The notes under the pieces: model-generated
The model's database searches: none
The model's input: the letters and a program-made list of their open reading frames with translations, nothing else
Told to the model about the DNA's origin: nothing
DNA from: Sporosarcina sp. FSL W7-1349
GTDB taxonomy: Bacteria > Bacillota > Bacilli > Bacillales_A > Planococcaceae
Direction: 5' to 3'
Assembly: GCF_038003045.1 (NCBI RefSeq)
Contig: NZ_JBBOOK010000001.1
Coordinates: forward strand, 1,860,001-1,924,000
DNA: 64,000 bases
Position numbers and translations under genes: made by a program
Part shown: positions 40,563 through 50,036 of the stretch, one piece after another
Numbering within the stretch: the stretch's first letter is position 1
Layout: each line of letters opens with the position of its first letter

Positions 40563-41237
40563 TTATTTCACTTCAACCCAACCATTTTTGATCGCTGTGA
40601 CGACGGCTTGCGTCCGGTCGTTTACCGCCATCTTCTGCAAGATGCTGGAGACGTGGTTTTTGACCGTCTTTTCGGAAATGAACAGCGTTTCGCCAATTGT
40701 CCGGTTGCTTTGCCCGTCTGTCAATAACTGGAGCACTTCGCACTCCCGTTTCGTGAGCAGATGGAACGGACGGCGAATATCATTTTGTTGGAATGACCCT
40801 TTATGTTCCCGTTCGCTTAATCTCCGGAATTCCGTCACAAGATTATGCGTCACTTTCGGGTGAAGATAGGAACCTCCCGCTGCCACGACCTTGATCGCTT
40901 GGACGATTGCGTCGGCGTCCATTTCTTTTAGCATATAGCCGAGCGCCCCTGTTTTCAGTGCGTGAGACACATAGGATTCGTCGTCATGGATAGAAAGCAT
41001 GATCACTTTTGCGTCAGGAAATTCTTTCATCAAATTCTCGGTCGCATCTACCCCGTTCATACGTGGCATATTGATATCCATCAGAACGACATCCGGAAGA
41101 TATTGTCGATAGAGTTCTACCACTTCACTTCCATCGTCCCCCTCGGCTACCACATTGAACGAGTCTTCGAAATCCAGGATGCGTTTCACTCCTTCCCTGA
41201 ATAACTGATGGTCGTCTACAATTAAGATCTTTGTCAT
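40563..41237 (-). CDS. degU: Response regulator DegU
   Basis: A NarL/LuxR-type regulator controlling competence, exoenzymes, motility and biofilm genes in Bacillus. The 224-residue product starts [20 protein letters not shown], with the phospho-acceptor in [17 protein letters not shown]. The C-terminal helix-turn-helix contains [20 protein letters not shown] and [21 protein letters not shown] precedes the ATG at 41237. It lies 18 bp after degS. In B. subtilis degV-comFA follow degU; here a lipoprotein gene and about 33 kb of other genes intervene. Confidence 0.94.
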   Translation of the reverse strand: MTKILIVDDHQLFREGVKRILDFEDSFNVVAEGDDGSEVVELYRQYLPDVVLMDINMPRMNGVDATENLMKEFPDAKVIMLSIHDDESYVSHALKTGALGYMLKEMDADAIVQAIKVVAAGGSYLHPKVTHNLVTEFRRLSEREHKGSFQQNDIRRPFHLLTKRECEVLQLLTDGQSNRTIGETLFISEKTVKNHVSSILQKMAVNDRTQAVVTAIKNGWVEVK

Positions 41238-41255
41238 AATTCTTTCCTCCAATGC

Positions 41256-42413
41256 CTAGTAGTCAATCATGTCCATTCGTAGCGGAATGCGGAAAAGGAT
41301 GGTCGTCCCCGTGCCCGGATTGGAAATGACATTCATTTCCCCCTTCAACAGGTCAATCCGCTCCCTCATCCCAATCAAGCCAAAAGACTTATCTTTCACT
41401 TCTTTCTGGTCGAACCCTTTTCCATTATCTTTGATGATGATATTCATTATATCGTGAATCCACTCCGCTTTCACCCATATGTCCGTGCAATTTGCATGTT
41501 TTAATGCATTTGAAACAGACTCTTGGACAAGCCGAAAAACGGAAACCTCGAAATTCGAGTTGAATCGACGTTCCTGCCCCGTGCTTCGAAAGTGGATCGT
41601 CACACCCTTTTGATATTCTTCCACCGTGGTCAAATATTTTTTCAACGTGGGAATCAATCCCAAGTCGTCCAATGCCATCGGCCGAAGATCATAGATGATA
41701 CGCCGGACTTCATACAACGCGCTTCTCACCATCTCCTTGAGATCGGCGAGTTCGGCCAATGCTTTGTCTGGCCCTTTTTCCGTATATGTTTTTTCAATCA
41801 ACCCCGACCGGATCAAGACATTGGCCAACATTTGAGCGGGGCCATCGTGGATGTCCCGGGACAGCCGTTTCCGCTCCTCCTCTTGCGCTTGGATGATGCG
41901 TATGCCAAATTCCGATTTATGGCGTGCCGATTCGAGGGCTTCTCCCACATTTTTCAGATCGGTCGTCAAATAATTGACGACTGTTGTCACCTGGCTGACA
42001 AGTTGATCGGCCCGCTCGATCGTCTCCATCAACCCGGCCAGTCTCCGATCCAATTCATCGCGCCGATGACGCAACTGCTTTTCTTCCATCTTATTGATCG
42101 AGAGGCGGACGAGCAAATCATTGGCAACTTCGTATGCTTGCCTCACTTCTTCTTCGGAATAATTCATGAAACTTTTCGATACATCGGCAAGTCTCCTCCG
42201 AGAGTGGCGTGTCATATCTTCCAGATAATCGCCTTCTGTTATTACCCGGGAAATATCCTCTTTCACCATTTTCAGCTCACTTTGCATCTCTTCAAAGCTT
42301 TGCCGGCTCTGTTCACTTATAATGAATATATCATTTTTGGATTGATCCATTGTGCGAACCATGTTGTTGAAAATGGTGTCCAATGTCTGGATATCAAATG
42401 TAGTTTCCTTCAA
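41256..42413 (-). CDS. degS: Sensor histidine kinase DegS
   Basis: A cytoplasmic two-component kinase without membrane segments; it phosphorylates DegU. The 385-residue product has the long N-terminal coiled-coil sensor region (residues 1-175). The phospho-acceptor motif is EEERKRLSRDIHDGPAQMLA near residue 190. The ATPase domain contains VSNALKHANCTDIWVKAE, IIKDNGKGFDQKEVKD and FGLIGMRERIDLLKG. Motifs and length match B. subtilis DegS. Confidence 0.95.
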   Translation of the reverse strand: MKETTFDIQTLDTIFNNMVRTMDQSKNDIFIISEQSRQSFEEMQSELKMVKEDISRVITEGDYLEDMTRHSRRRLADVSKSFMNYSEEEVRQAYEVANDLLVRLSINKMEEKQLRHRRDELDRRLAGLMETIERADQLVSQVTTVVNYLTTDLKNVGEALESARHKSEFGIRIIQAQEEERKRLSRDIHDGPAQMLANVLIRSGLIEKTYTEKGPDKALAELADLKEMVRSALYEVRRIIYDLRPMALDDLGLIPTLKKYLTTVEEYQKGVTIHFRSTGQERRFNSNFEVSVFRLVQESVSNALKHANCTDIWVKAEWIHDIMNIIIKDNGKGFDQKEVKDKSFGLIGMRERIDLLKGEMNVISNPGTGTTILFRIPLRMDMIDY

Positions 42414-42789
42414 TTCGCTTCCTCCGCTTCTAGCCGAACCATCGCATTAGATGAGCAGTATCGCAAGAATGATGAACTTCCTGACACACATCACTCATTA
42501 TATCATTATAGTCCCATTTGCATGTTAAAATTGTATTACAGATTTGTTGAATTAGGAAAGACCTGTTTACAAGCGCTCGGAAAACGAATCACGGACTCCT
42601 CCGCGAACAGGAACATACGATCGTGAATCAGTTCGCATTTTCCCTTAGGAACGGCTACAATAACCTTATAAGACCGATGCCTATACAACACTAGACCGGA
42701 GGATGGAAGAAGGACTTTCCTCTTGCTTCAGGAAGGAATAGATCGTCCCGGTCTAGGTCGAAATTCAAGAAATTTTGGAGGTATTACCA
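42414..42789. other. Divergent gap degS / yvyE with structured leader
   Basis: No ORF is supported in this gap. Near the yvyE side a long-range hairpin closes with CTAGACCGG (42691-42699) and CCGGTCTAG (42748-42756), with further pairing of GGAAGAAGG-like segments inside. It has no T-run, so it looks like a structured 5' leader rather than a terminator. A sigma-A-like promoter with TATAAG lies near 42665. Confidence 0.45.
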
Positions 42790-43422
42790 ATGCGAGGAGA
42801 TTATTACACCATAAAAGGGTATGGGGAAAGTGAATTGATTATTCAGAAGTCCAGATTCCTTACCTATATTAAACGGGCGGAGACGGAAGAGGAAGCCCTT
42901 GAATTTATCCAAGAAATCAAAAAGCAACACCATGCCGCCACCCATAATTGCTCAGCCTACCTGATTGGCGAACATGACCAGATCCAGAAGGCGAACGACG
43001 ATGGAGAACCTTCCGGAACGGCGGGAGTCCCAATGCTCGAGGTGCTGAAAAAGCAAGGGCTAAAAGACACTGTTGTCGTTGTGACACGCTATTTCGGAGG
43101 CATTAAACTAGGGGGAGGCGGACTAATCCGCGCTTATGGACGGGCCACATCCATTGGGATTGACGCGGCCGGTGTCGTCCACCGCAGACTGCATGAGCTC
43201 ATGAAAGTGACGATCGATTACACCTGGCTCGGCAAAGTGGAGAATGAAGCCCGGCAATCCCCCTATCCTTTGAAGGAAATTTCTTACGCGGATGGAGTGG
43301 ACCTCTTCCTCTATGTTCCGGTAGCCGAAGTCGAGAAGTTCACCGACTGGATGACGGAAATGACAAATGGGCAGGCCGGTATTTTGTCGGTTTCTAGCGA
43401 ATTTCTTGAGACCGATAGCTGA
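42790..43422 (+). CDS. yvyE: YvyE/YigZ (IMPACT) family protein
   Basis: A UPF0029/IMPACT family protein of 210 residues. Relatives influence translation or ribosome-associated processes, but the bacterial role is not settled. The conserved signature is DDGEPSGTAGVPMLEVLKKQ, then VVVTRYFGGIKLGGGGLIRA. The C-terminal ferredoxin-like domain ends with MTNGQAGILSVSSEFLE. The ATG at 42790 follows TTGGAGG by 9 nt. Position next to degS and upstream of an LCP gene and tagO matches B. subtilis. Confidence 0.93.
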   Translation: MRGDYYTIKGYGESELIIQKSRFLTYIKRAETEEEALEFIQEIKKQHHAATHNCSAYLIGEHDQIQKANDDGEPSGTAGVPMLEVLKKQGLKDTVVVVTRYFGGIKLGGGGLIRAYGRATSIGIDAAGVVHRRLHELMKVTIDYTWLGKVENEARQSPYPLKEISYADGVDLFLYVPVAEVEKFTDWMTEMTNGQAGILSVSSEFLETDS

Positions 43423-43587
43423 AAGGGTATACGTTTGGCGGATAAAATAGTATAATGGGAAAGATTGTAGTTTACTAAGCAAGCGAAACGTCGCCATGCC
43501 TGTATTGGAAGCGTGCCGACATTTTACCCCTTATATGATAGGATTCCGGGCTTATTGCCCTGCGGAGTCCACTCCGGAGGAACGCAA

Positions 43588-44637
43588 ATGAAAAGAAGAG
43601 ATTTTAAAAAACGACAGAAAAAATCGTCCAAAAAGCGCCTATTTCTCAAGGTCGGGCTACTTCTCACCCTTTCAGCTTTTTTCGTTGTAGCGGCATTCGC
43701 TGCCTCCTTGCAGCAGAAGGCGGCGGACGCGGTGGATCGTGCATATGAGGCGGTTCCGGACCGGCCGAAACCGGAAGCTCGGGAAGTCGCAGTGGAACCT
43801 GCGCATGACAATGTATCGATCCTGTTGATCGGCGTCGATGACAGTGACATACGGTCACAAGGAGACAGCAGCCGATCCGATGCCCTGCTCGTTGCGACAT
43901 TGAACCCAACCGAGAAATCCGTAAAGTTGCTCAGCATTCCGCGTGATGCCTATGTCTATATTCCGGAAATCAGGAAGCAGGATAAAATTACGCATGCCCA
44001 TGCGTACGGCGGTACGAAAGCGGCAATTGACACCGTCGAGGAAATGCTGGATATCCCAATCGACTACTACGTGAAAATGAACTTCAACGCGTTTATCGAA
44101 GTGGTGGACGCACTGGGCGGCATCGAAGTCGAGGTCCCTTACGACCGCCTGGAGAAGGATGAAAACGACAAAAATGCCATCCAACTTGTCAAAGGGGTCC
44201 ATCGCCTGGACGGACGCCATGCGCTTGCCCTCGCGAGAACGCGTAAGCAAGATAGTGACTTGATGAGAGGAGAGCGGCAACAAATGATCATCCAAGCGAT
44301 GATCAAAGAAGCCACTTCCGTCAAATCAATTACGAAATACGGCGATGTCATCGATGCGCTCGGCGACAACATGAAGACCGACATGACGTTCAAAGAAATG
44401 ATGTCTTTCCTGGAATATGCGAAAGGCGGCATGCCTGACGTCCAAAATGTCAACATCGAAGGATACGACGATTGGACACCATACGGCTATTACTTCAAAC
44501 TCGATGAAAAAAGCTTGGAGGACGTAAAATTCCAATTGAAATCGCATCTTGAGTTGGATTCCGACACCTCTCAATTGACAGATAACGGTACCACTGTCAC
44601 CGAATCCGCCAATCGTGCACCTGAAAACGAATATTGA
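43588..44637 (+). CDS. LytR-CpsA-Psr (LCP) family glycopolymer ligase
   Basis: A membrane-anchored enzyme that transfers undecaprenyl-linked secondary wall polymers to peptidoglycan outside the cell. The 349-residue product has a basic N-terminus (MKRRDFKKRQKKSSKKR), one membrane helix (VGLLLTLSAFFVVAAFAA) and the LCP core. The core contains ILLIGVDDSDIRSQGDSSRS, ALLVATLNPTEKSVKLLSIP and RDAYVYIPEI, then HALALARTRKQDSDLMRGER. The ATG at 43588 follows GGAGG by about 8 nt. By synteny it corresponds to B. subtilis TagV/YvhJ or a close paralogue. Confidence 0.92.
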   Translation: MKRRDFKKRQKKSSKKRLFLKVGLLLTLSAFFVVAAFAASLQQKAADAVDRAYEAVPDRPKPEAREVAVEPAHDNVSILLIGVDDSDIRSQGDSSRSDALLVATLNPTEKSVKLLSIPRDAYVYIPEIRKQDKITHAHAYGGTKAAIDTVEEMLDIPIDYYVKMNFNAFIEVVDALGGIEVEVPYDRLEKDENDKNAIQLVKGVHRLDGRHALALARTRKQDSDLMRGERQQMIIQAMIKEATSVKSITKYGDVIDALGDNMKTDMTFKEMMSFLEYAKGGMPDVQNVNIEGYDDWTPYGYYFKLDEKSLEDVKFQLKSHLELDSDTSQLTDNGTTVTESANRAPENEY

Positions 44638-44640
44638 AAA

Positions 44641-44672
44641 ACCGGAGGCCTTCACGGGCGCTCCGGTTTTTT
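44641..44672 (+). terminator. Terminator after LCP gene
   Basis: ACCGGAG / CTCCGGT stem and six Ts starting 3 bp after the LCP stop codon. Confidence 0.8.
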
Positions 44673-44699
44673 AATGGTTTTATTCAACTGAGCGTATAT

Positions 44700-44876
44700 T
44701 CATAACCCCAAATTCAACTCGACCGCAACGGATATGAGAAACAACAATACTATTAACAAAAGGAGGATGACTTTTTTCTCCCCCTCCTCTCTTTCCACTT
44801 TCCTCCAATAAGAGCCAACTAATAACACCGCAGTACTGATCTTAACATACGGAAATTCCTCTAAAAGCGTATCCCC
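44700..44876 (-). other. Open frame for a small membrane peptide, uncertain
   Basis: An open frame of 58 codons on the minus strand, without an ATG. It encodes LLEEFPYVKISTAVLLVGSY, a charged KVEREEGEKK stretch, and then a clear membrane helix (VILLLLIVLLFLISVAVEL). A GTG at 44828 could start a 42-residue peptide, but the Shine-Dalgarno is poor. It may be a decayed gene. The rest of 44638-44960 shows only terminators. Confidence 0.3.
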
Positions 44877-44917
44877 TTACAATTGGATGTCCTTCTCTTA
44901 ATGGAGGCTACAAAAAA

Positions 44918-44951
44918 ATCCGGCTCCCCCTTTTCTCAGGAGAGCCGGATT
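44918..44951 (-). terminator. Terminator after tagO
   Basis: AATCCGGCTC / GAGCCGGATT stem with a C-rich loop, seven T on the minus strand, 10 bp after the tagO stop. Confidence 0.85.
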
Positions 44952-44960
44952 TTATCTTTA

Positions 44961-46004
44961 TTATTTTCCAATCATCCGAACGAGGTTCAAGAGCGGGCGA
45001 TAATTCGAGCCAGCCAATCCTATGATTTCGACAAAGAGTTCGATGATGATCAGCATGACGAGGATGAGCAGGATCGCGCCCCACACCGTCGCTTGCGAGA
45101 ATAGGATTCCCGTTACACCGAAGAGGATAGCTAGTCCATAAATAATCAATACCGTCTGGCGGTGGGAGAACCCGATGCGCAGCAGACAATGATGCAAATG
45201 CGATTTATCTGGAGCCGTAATCGCCTGCTTCATGCGAACCCGGCGGACGATAGCGAAGAATGTGTCCGAAATGGGAACGCCTAGCATGATAATCGGAATG
45301 ACGAGCGATACGACCGCGATGTTTTTGAATCCGAGAAGAGCGAGTACCGAGATCATGTAGCCTAGGAACAAGGAACCCGTATCTCCCATAAAAATCTTGG
45401 CCGGGTGGAAGTTGTAAAACAAAAACCCAAGAGAACTTGCCGCCAGTATGGAGGCAGTGGCGATAACGAAAGCATCCGCCATGAGCACCGCCATCACTGT
45501 CATCGAAATGAGTGCGATCGTGGAAACGCCCGCAGCCAATCCATCCAGCCCATCAATCAGGTTAATGGCATTGGTGATTCCAATGATCCAAATGATCGTA
45601 ATTGGGATACTCAAATACCCAAAGTCCAGTGGCCCGATGAACGGTAGATTAATGAACTCGATCTGCAATCCGCCCCACGTCACCACGACGATGGCAGCAG
45701 CCAATTGACCAGCCATTTTTGCTTTCGCCGTAATTTCCAGCATATCATCCAGAAAACCGGTGACAATGATGATCAAGGCACCAATGAGGATGCCGACTGC
45801 ATGCTCGTCATCCGGACGTAAAATGAAATAACCGATCATGAATGCGCCAAATATCGCCAAACCGCCGATACGCGGCATGATGGAAGCATGCACTTTTCGA
45901 TAATTCGGCCGGTCGACCGCTCCGATTTTAAATGCGAATTTAATGACGAGTGGAGTAAGTATGATGGACGCTATGAAAGCAGCGGCCAATGCAACAAATA
46001 ACAT
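44961..46004 (-). CDS. tagO: Undecaprenyl-phosphate GlcNAc-1-phosphate transferase TagO
   Basis: A membrane enzyme of the MraY/WecA family that starts wall teichoic acid or other secondary wall polymer synthesis by linking GlcNAc-1-phosphate to undecaprenyl phosphate. The 347-residue product has about ten spans and the family motifs VDRPNYRKVHASIMPRIGGL, the aspartates in NLIDGLDGLAAGVSTIAL, FNFHPAKIFMGDTGSLFLG (shifted YNFHP form) and SHLHHCLLRIGFSHRQTV. With the LCP ligase nearby and SecA2/SlaP following divergently, it marks a wall-polymer region. Confidence 0.93.
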   Translation of the reverse strand: MLFVALAAAFIASIILTPLVIKFAFKIGAVDRPNYRKVHASIMPRIGGLAIFGAFMIGYFILRPDDEHAVGILIGALIIIVTGFLDDMLEITAKAKMAGQLAAAIVVVTWGGLQIEFINLPFIGPLDFGYLSIPITIIWIIGITNAINLIDGLDGLAAGVSTIALISMTVMAVLMADAFVIATASILAASSLGFLFYNFHPAKIFMGDTGSLFLGYMISVLALLGFKNIAVVSLVIPIIMLGVPISDTFFAIVRRVRMKQAITAPDKSHLHHCLLRIGFSHRQTVLIIYGLAILFGVTGILFSQATVWGAILLILVMLIIIELFVEIIGLAGSNYRPLLNLVRMIGK

Positions 46005-46262
46005 GTCCTTCCTCCCTGAATAAACGATAATTTATCAAATCAACAGTATTATAGCATGATTGGTTGCGGAAAGCACTCTCTGCTAGATTACTTTTCACGG
46101 TTGGTTCCTTAGTTCCTATCTTCCCCTTTCTCCGGCGAGCTAATCTGTTTTTTCGCCTTCCTTATATATACAGATTTCCTGTAAGAGTAGTCTTTTGACG
46201 TTCTGTTTGATAAAATAAGAACGTGTCCTTGTAAGCAGGACTAGAAAAAGGAGCGTTCATTC

Positions 46263-48629
46263 ATGTTATCACTATTCAAACGTTCAAATCAGACGAGCGA
46301 GAGACAATTGCGGAAATACCGTAAACTTGTCAACCAGATAAATAAATTGGAATCCACTTATGAAGCGATGTCGGATGACGAGCTACGTAATATGACGGAT
46401 AGATTCAAAGAAAAGTTGCTGGATGGAGCGACCGTTTCCGATATCACACCCGACGCCTTCGCGGTCGTCCGGGAAGCGTCGAAGCGGGTGCTTGGCATGC
46501 GCCATTTTGATGTACAACTTATCGGCGGCATGGTGCTGACCGAAGGAAATATTGCCGAGATGCCGACGGGGGAAGGGAAGACGCTTGTTGCTTCCTTGCC
46601 TTCCTATGTGCGGGCGCTCGAAGGCAAAGGCGTTCATGTCATTACGGTGAATGACTACTTGGCGAAGCGGGACTATGAGCAGATCGGACAGATTCATCGT
46701 TTCCTCGGATTGACGGTCGGCCTCAACGTGCCGATGATGCAAGGCCCGGCAAAGAAGGAAGCCTATGATGCCGACATTACATACGGCGTTGGTACCGAAT
46801 TCGGTTTTGATTACCTACGGGACAATATGACGCAGCATATTTCACAAAAAGTGCAGCGCCCTTATCATTTCGCGATCATCGACGAAGTGGACAGCGTCCT
46901 TGTCGACGAGGCGAAAACGCCGTTGATCGTCGCAGGTAAGATGCAGGCGGACGCCGATCTCCATAACATCGCCGCACGTCTCGCGAAACGGTTCAAACAA
47001 GGGGTCGATTTTGATTTCGAAGATGAAACGAAAGCGACGTCTTTGACGGATACCGGAATCGAGAAGGTGGAGAAAGCATTCGGTGTGGACAACCTCTATG
47101 ATTTGGAGCACCAGACTCTCTACCATTATATGATTCAAGCTGTCCGCGCCCATGTCATCTTCAAACGGGATGTCGATTATATCGTAAAAGACGAAAAAAT
47201 CGAGCTGGTCGATATGTTCACAGGACGCATCATGGAAGGCCGTACCCTTTCAGATGGCTTGCATCAGGCGATCGAAGCGAAGGAAGGCTTGCCGATCACG
47301 GAGGAAAACAAGGCGCAAGCCCAAATTACGATCCAGAACTACTTCCGCATGTATCCGCAGCTGAGCGGTATGACCGGAACGGCGAAGACACAGGAGAAGG
47401 AATTCCGTGAAGTGTATGGCATGGAAGTCATCCAAATCCCGACAAACCGTCCGCGCCAACGGATTGATTCCCCGGATAAAGTCTATGAAACAATCGATCA
47501 GAAATACAAAGCAGTGGCGAAAGAAGTGGCGGAACGTCATAAGACAGGACAACCTGTCCTGGTTGGGACCACTTCCATCCTGCAATCGGAGAAAGTCGTC
47601 GAATATTTGGATGAATATAAATTGTCCTACCATCTGCTGAATGCGAAAAGCGTAGAACAGGAAGTCGATTTGATTTCCCAAGCGGGGCAGCTCGGTCATA
47701 TTACGGTCGCAACGAATATGGCGGGACGCGGGACGGACATCGTGCTTGGTGAAGGGGTTGAAGAAGTCGGTGGACTCTTCGTCCTTGGAACGGAAAAGCA
47801 TGAAAGCCGACGAATCGACAACCAGCTGCGCGGACGTTCCGGAAGACAGGGGGATCACGGGGAAAGCCAGTTTTTCCTTTCCCTCGAAGATGATATGTTC
47901 AAACGATTCGCGAAAGACGATTTGGAGAAGTTCATGAAGAAAGTCGAAACCGACACAGACGGCCTCGTCCAGAATGCGGATGTCCATGAACTGACGGAGC
48001 GGACGCAGCGCATCGTCGAAGGCGCCCACTTCTCCATGCGGGAGTACAACTTGAAGCTCGATGACGTCATCAATGATCAGCGGGAAGTCATTTACTCATT
48101 GCGCGACAAAGTATTGGCACGGGAAGACATTCTGGGCCAATTGAAGACGATGCTCCATGAAGCTGTCGAATTCGTCGTGTACGATAGCTGTCCGGAAAAT
48201 GAGTCACCGGATAGCTGGGATCTGCAACGGATCGAGCGGACGATGAATGCCATGCTGCTGGAACAGGTGTCCATTCCGCCTACGGTCGAGCGGGTGGCCG
48301 ATATTATGAAACTTTACGAGGAACCAATCGATAATCTACTCGCGTTCATCGATTCATTTGCCGAGCACGAGCAAATCTTGCAGTTCATCCCTCAAGTAAT
48401 GCTGTCCCATATCGATACGACATGGGTGAAACATTTGGAAGTGATGACTCGTCTGAAGGAAGGGATCGGACTCCGTTCATATGGCCAGGAAGATCCGATG
48501 CGAATTTATCAGCGGGAAGGGCTCCAGCTTTTCGCCAAGCATTACCAGAAATTGCGTCGGAACATCGCATCCGAGGTAATCGGGTTCATGAAACAGATTA
48601 ATGAACAATTGGAGGCACAACAACAATGA
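46263..48629 (+). CDS. secA2: Accessory Sec translocase ATPase SecA2
   Basis: A 788-residue SecA-type motor. It has Walker A AEMPTGEGKTLVASLPSYV, the DEAD-type box FAIIDEVDSVLVDEAKTPL, TNMAGRGTDIVLGEGVEEVG and the arginine-finger motif NQLRGRSGRQGDHGESQFF. Compared with housekeeping SecA (about 840 residues) it is short, diverged and lacks the C-terminal cysteine-rich zinc motif, so it is assigned as SecA2. The 4-bp overlap with slaP supports this: in B. anthracis SecA2 and SlaP work together in S-layer protein export. AAGGAG lies upstream of the ATG. The true secA is presumably elsewhere. Confidence 0.9.
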   Translation: MLSLFKRSNQTSERQLRKYRKLVNQINKLESTYEAMSDDELRNMTDRFKEKLLDGATVSDITPDAFAVVREASKRVLGMRHFDVQLIGGMVLTEGNIAEMPTGEGKTLVASLPSYVRALEGKGVHVITVNDYLAKRDYEQIGQIHRFLGLTVGLNVPMMQGPAKKEAYDADITYGVGTEFGFDYLRDNMTQHISQKVQRPYHFAIIDEVDSVLVDEAKTPLIVAGKMQADADLHNIAARLAKRFKQGVDFDFEDETKATSLTDTGIEKVEKAFGVDNLYDLEHQTLYHYMIQAVRAHVIFKRDVDYIVKDEKIELVDMFTGRIMEGRTLSDGLHQAIEAKEGLPITEENKAQAQITIQNYFRMYPQLSGMTGTAKTQEKEFREVYGMEVIQIPTNRPRQRIDSPDKVYETIDQKYKAVAKEVAERHKTGQPVLVGTTSILQSEKVVEYLDEYKLSYHLLNAKSVEQEVDLISQAGQLGHITVATNMAGRGTDIVLGEGVEEVGGLFVLGTEKHESRRIDNQLRGRSGRQGDHGESQFFLSLEDDMFKRFAKDDLEKFMKKVETDTDGLVQNADVHELTERTQRIVEGAHFSMREYNLKLDDVINDQREVIYSLRDKVLAREDILGQLKTMLHEAVEFVVYDSCPENESPDSWDLQRIERTMNAMLLEQVSIPPTVERVADIMKLYEEPIDNLLAFIDSFAEHEQILQFIPQVMLSHIDTTWVKHLEVMTRLKEGIGLRSYGQEDPMRIYQREGLQLFAKHYQKLRRNIASEVIGFMKQINEQLEAQQQ

Positions 48630-49519
48630 AACTATTCTCCTTTTTTAAGAAAGTGGAAAAAACAGGATCCGACAGCACAATCGGATCCGAAGAGATCGTA
48701 GAGGGCGTCCAGTCTTCAACAAGCACCGACGATGTGGAAACCCCGCTTTCCCTTCATCCGTCATGGACCATCCCGCAAGAGCAGGAGTACGTCTTCCGCT
48801 TCTTGTCGAATGAACTGGAACCGCTAAAACCGAACCAAATTTCGCTATCAGGGATCGACATCGATGTCGAACCGGCGAATGGCAGCTGGCTCGTCAAAGC
48901 GTTCTTCCGTTCCTCGCTCGACCAGCAGATTTCTGTCGGATCAGTCGAATTGCTCTTGCTCGACGGCGAAGGGAAAACTGTCGCATCTGACGAGTTCGAC
49001 TTGAAAGAACTCGGCGATATCCCGCCACGGAGCGCACGGCCTTGGGTATTCGTCTTCACAAAAGAGAACATCTTTGCTGAAGAACCGCCGGCAGAAAATT
49101 GGAAGCTCGCTTTCAACGTCCAGTCGATGGTGCCTCACAAGTTGGAACTCGAACCGACTTGGGAAGAAGGCTTGACGGCCGAGCAGAAAGAGGCATTGGC
49201 GAAAGTTGTGGAAGGCTTGCCGAAATTGAAGCCGCGTGAAGTGAACATCAGCGGATTCCAAGTGAAACAGCAAGACGACGGCAGCATCGCGGCCTCCGTC
49301 TTCATCCGCAACGGCCACTCCAAGCAGATCAATATCGAAAAGTTGCCACTCGAGCTCGTCGACGCAGCCGGCGATCAAGTCGCCCGCGGCTCCTTCGAAC
49401 TGGCTCCGCTTTCGGTTAAAGCGAACACATCGAAACCATGGACTTTCATCTATCCGAAGGAAATGGTCCAAAAAGAAGAACCCGATTTCTCCCGCTGGAC
49501 CGTCCGCGTCCCGCAATGA
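48626..49519 (+). CDS. slaP: Accessory Sec system S-layer assembly protein SlaP
   Basis: A 297-residue cytoplasmic or membrane-associated partner of SecA2 that promotes S-layer protein secretion in B. anthracis. After a charged N-terminus (MKLFSFFKKVEKTG) come two copies of the SLAP domain, at about residues 45-165 and 180-296. Each repeats W-x-x-PxEQEYVFRF or TWEEGLTAEQKEAL, then a (K/N)ISGxxV strand, FxRxxxxxQI and a final RPWVFVFTKE or KPWTFIYPKE. The ATG overlaps the secA2 stop (ATGA). No signal peptide. Confidence 0.88.
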   Translation: MKLFSFFKKVEKTGSDSTIGSEEIVEGVQSSTSTDDVETPLSLHPSWTIPQEQEYVFRFLSNELEPLKPNQISLSGIDIDVEPANGSWLVKAFFRSSLDQQISVGSVELLLLDGEGKTVASDEFDLKELGDIPPRSARPWVFVFTKENIFAEEPPAENWKLAFNVQSMVPHKLELEPTWEEGLTAEQKEALAKVVEGLPKLKPREVNISGFQVKQQDDGSIAASVFIRNGHSKQINIEKLPLELVDAAGDQVARGSFELAPLSVKANTSKPWTFIYPKEMVQKEEPDFSRWTVRVPQ

Positions 49520-49530
49520 AAGATTGGATG

Positions 49531-49562
49531 AAAAGAGGCTGCCAAAGCAGCCTCTTTTTTTA
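49531..49562 (+). terminator. Terminator after secA2-slaP
   Basis: AAAGAGGCTGC / GCAGCCTCTTT stem with a short loop and a T-run, 12 bp past the slaP stop. Confidence 0.85.
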
Positions 49563-49661
49563 TTGAAAAAGGTGGGGTTGGCATACCTTCGGGCAGAACT
49601 CGTACATCCTGGGAGAATACGGGCATCCCCCGGACCTTTTCTTCTCTCGTATGACAATCCC

Positions 49662-49766
49662 AACTTGCTCGCATCTCCCCTGCCCTTGCTTGCACTCACC
49701 GCTTATTAGCTTGCATCCGCCGCCGATTTACTTGCACTCCCTCCGCCTTACATTGCAAATCAAGCA
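49662..49766. repeat. Array I: 21-bp period, core CTTGCACTC
   Basis: Five units at 49662, 49683, 49704, 49725 and 49746, exactly 21 bp apart, with core CTTGCA(C/T)C. More degenerate copies may extend back to about 49599. The core is shared with array G. The array opens the 600-bp convergent gap after slaP. Confidence 0.8.
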
Positions 49767-49810
49767 GCGAAGGGCTTGATTTGCCGAATTTCTGCGAACT
49801 TTGCAGAAAT
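49766..49810. repeat. Two adjacent perfect stem-loops
   Basis: CAAATCAAG (49756-49764 region) pairs with CTTGATTTG just downstream, and AATTTCTGC pairs with GCAGAAATT near 49788-49812. Neither is followed by a clear T-run. They form a compact structured block directly after array I. Confidence 0.55.
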
Positions 49811-49949
49811 TAAGGCACCTTAAATGGTCTGCATTAAAAACAGCGCCCGGATTCTGGCCGAAAAGGCATCCGGCTGGAAAGTTATCCACAAGCCAGAATT
49901 TTATAATTTCCTGGTGTATGAAATAATCAAATTACCTTGATTAACCACA

Positions 49950-50036
49950 AAAAAGCCCCAGCGACTTCAAGTAAGATAGGAGTACCTGACAGGGAACTCC
50001 ATCTCATCAACACACTCACAAAAATGGAGGTTGAAG
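49950..50036 (-). ncRNA. Candidate structured RNA or IS-end remnant
   Basis: On the minus strand GACTTCAA (about 50036) pairs with TTGAAGTC (about 49960), followed by GCTGGGGCTTTTTTG, like a terminator. Inside, ATGGAG can pair with CTCCAT, or GGAGT with ACTCC; these are mutually exclusive. This could be a small RNA with alternative folds or a remnant of an insertion-sequence end. No ORF longer than a few codons is present. Confidence 0.35.

Noticed and set aside
46263..48629. Housekeeping SecA
   Set aside because: The protein is about 50 residues short, lacks the C-terminal cysteine motif and overlaps slaP, which marks the SecA2 type.
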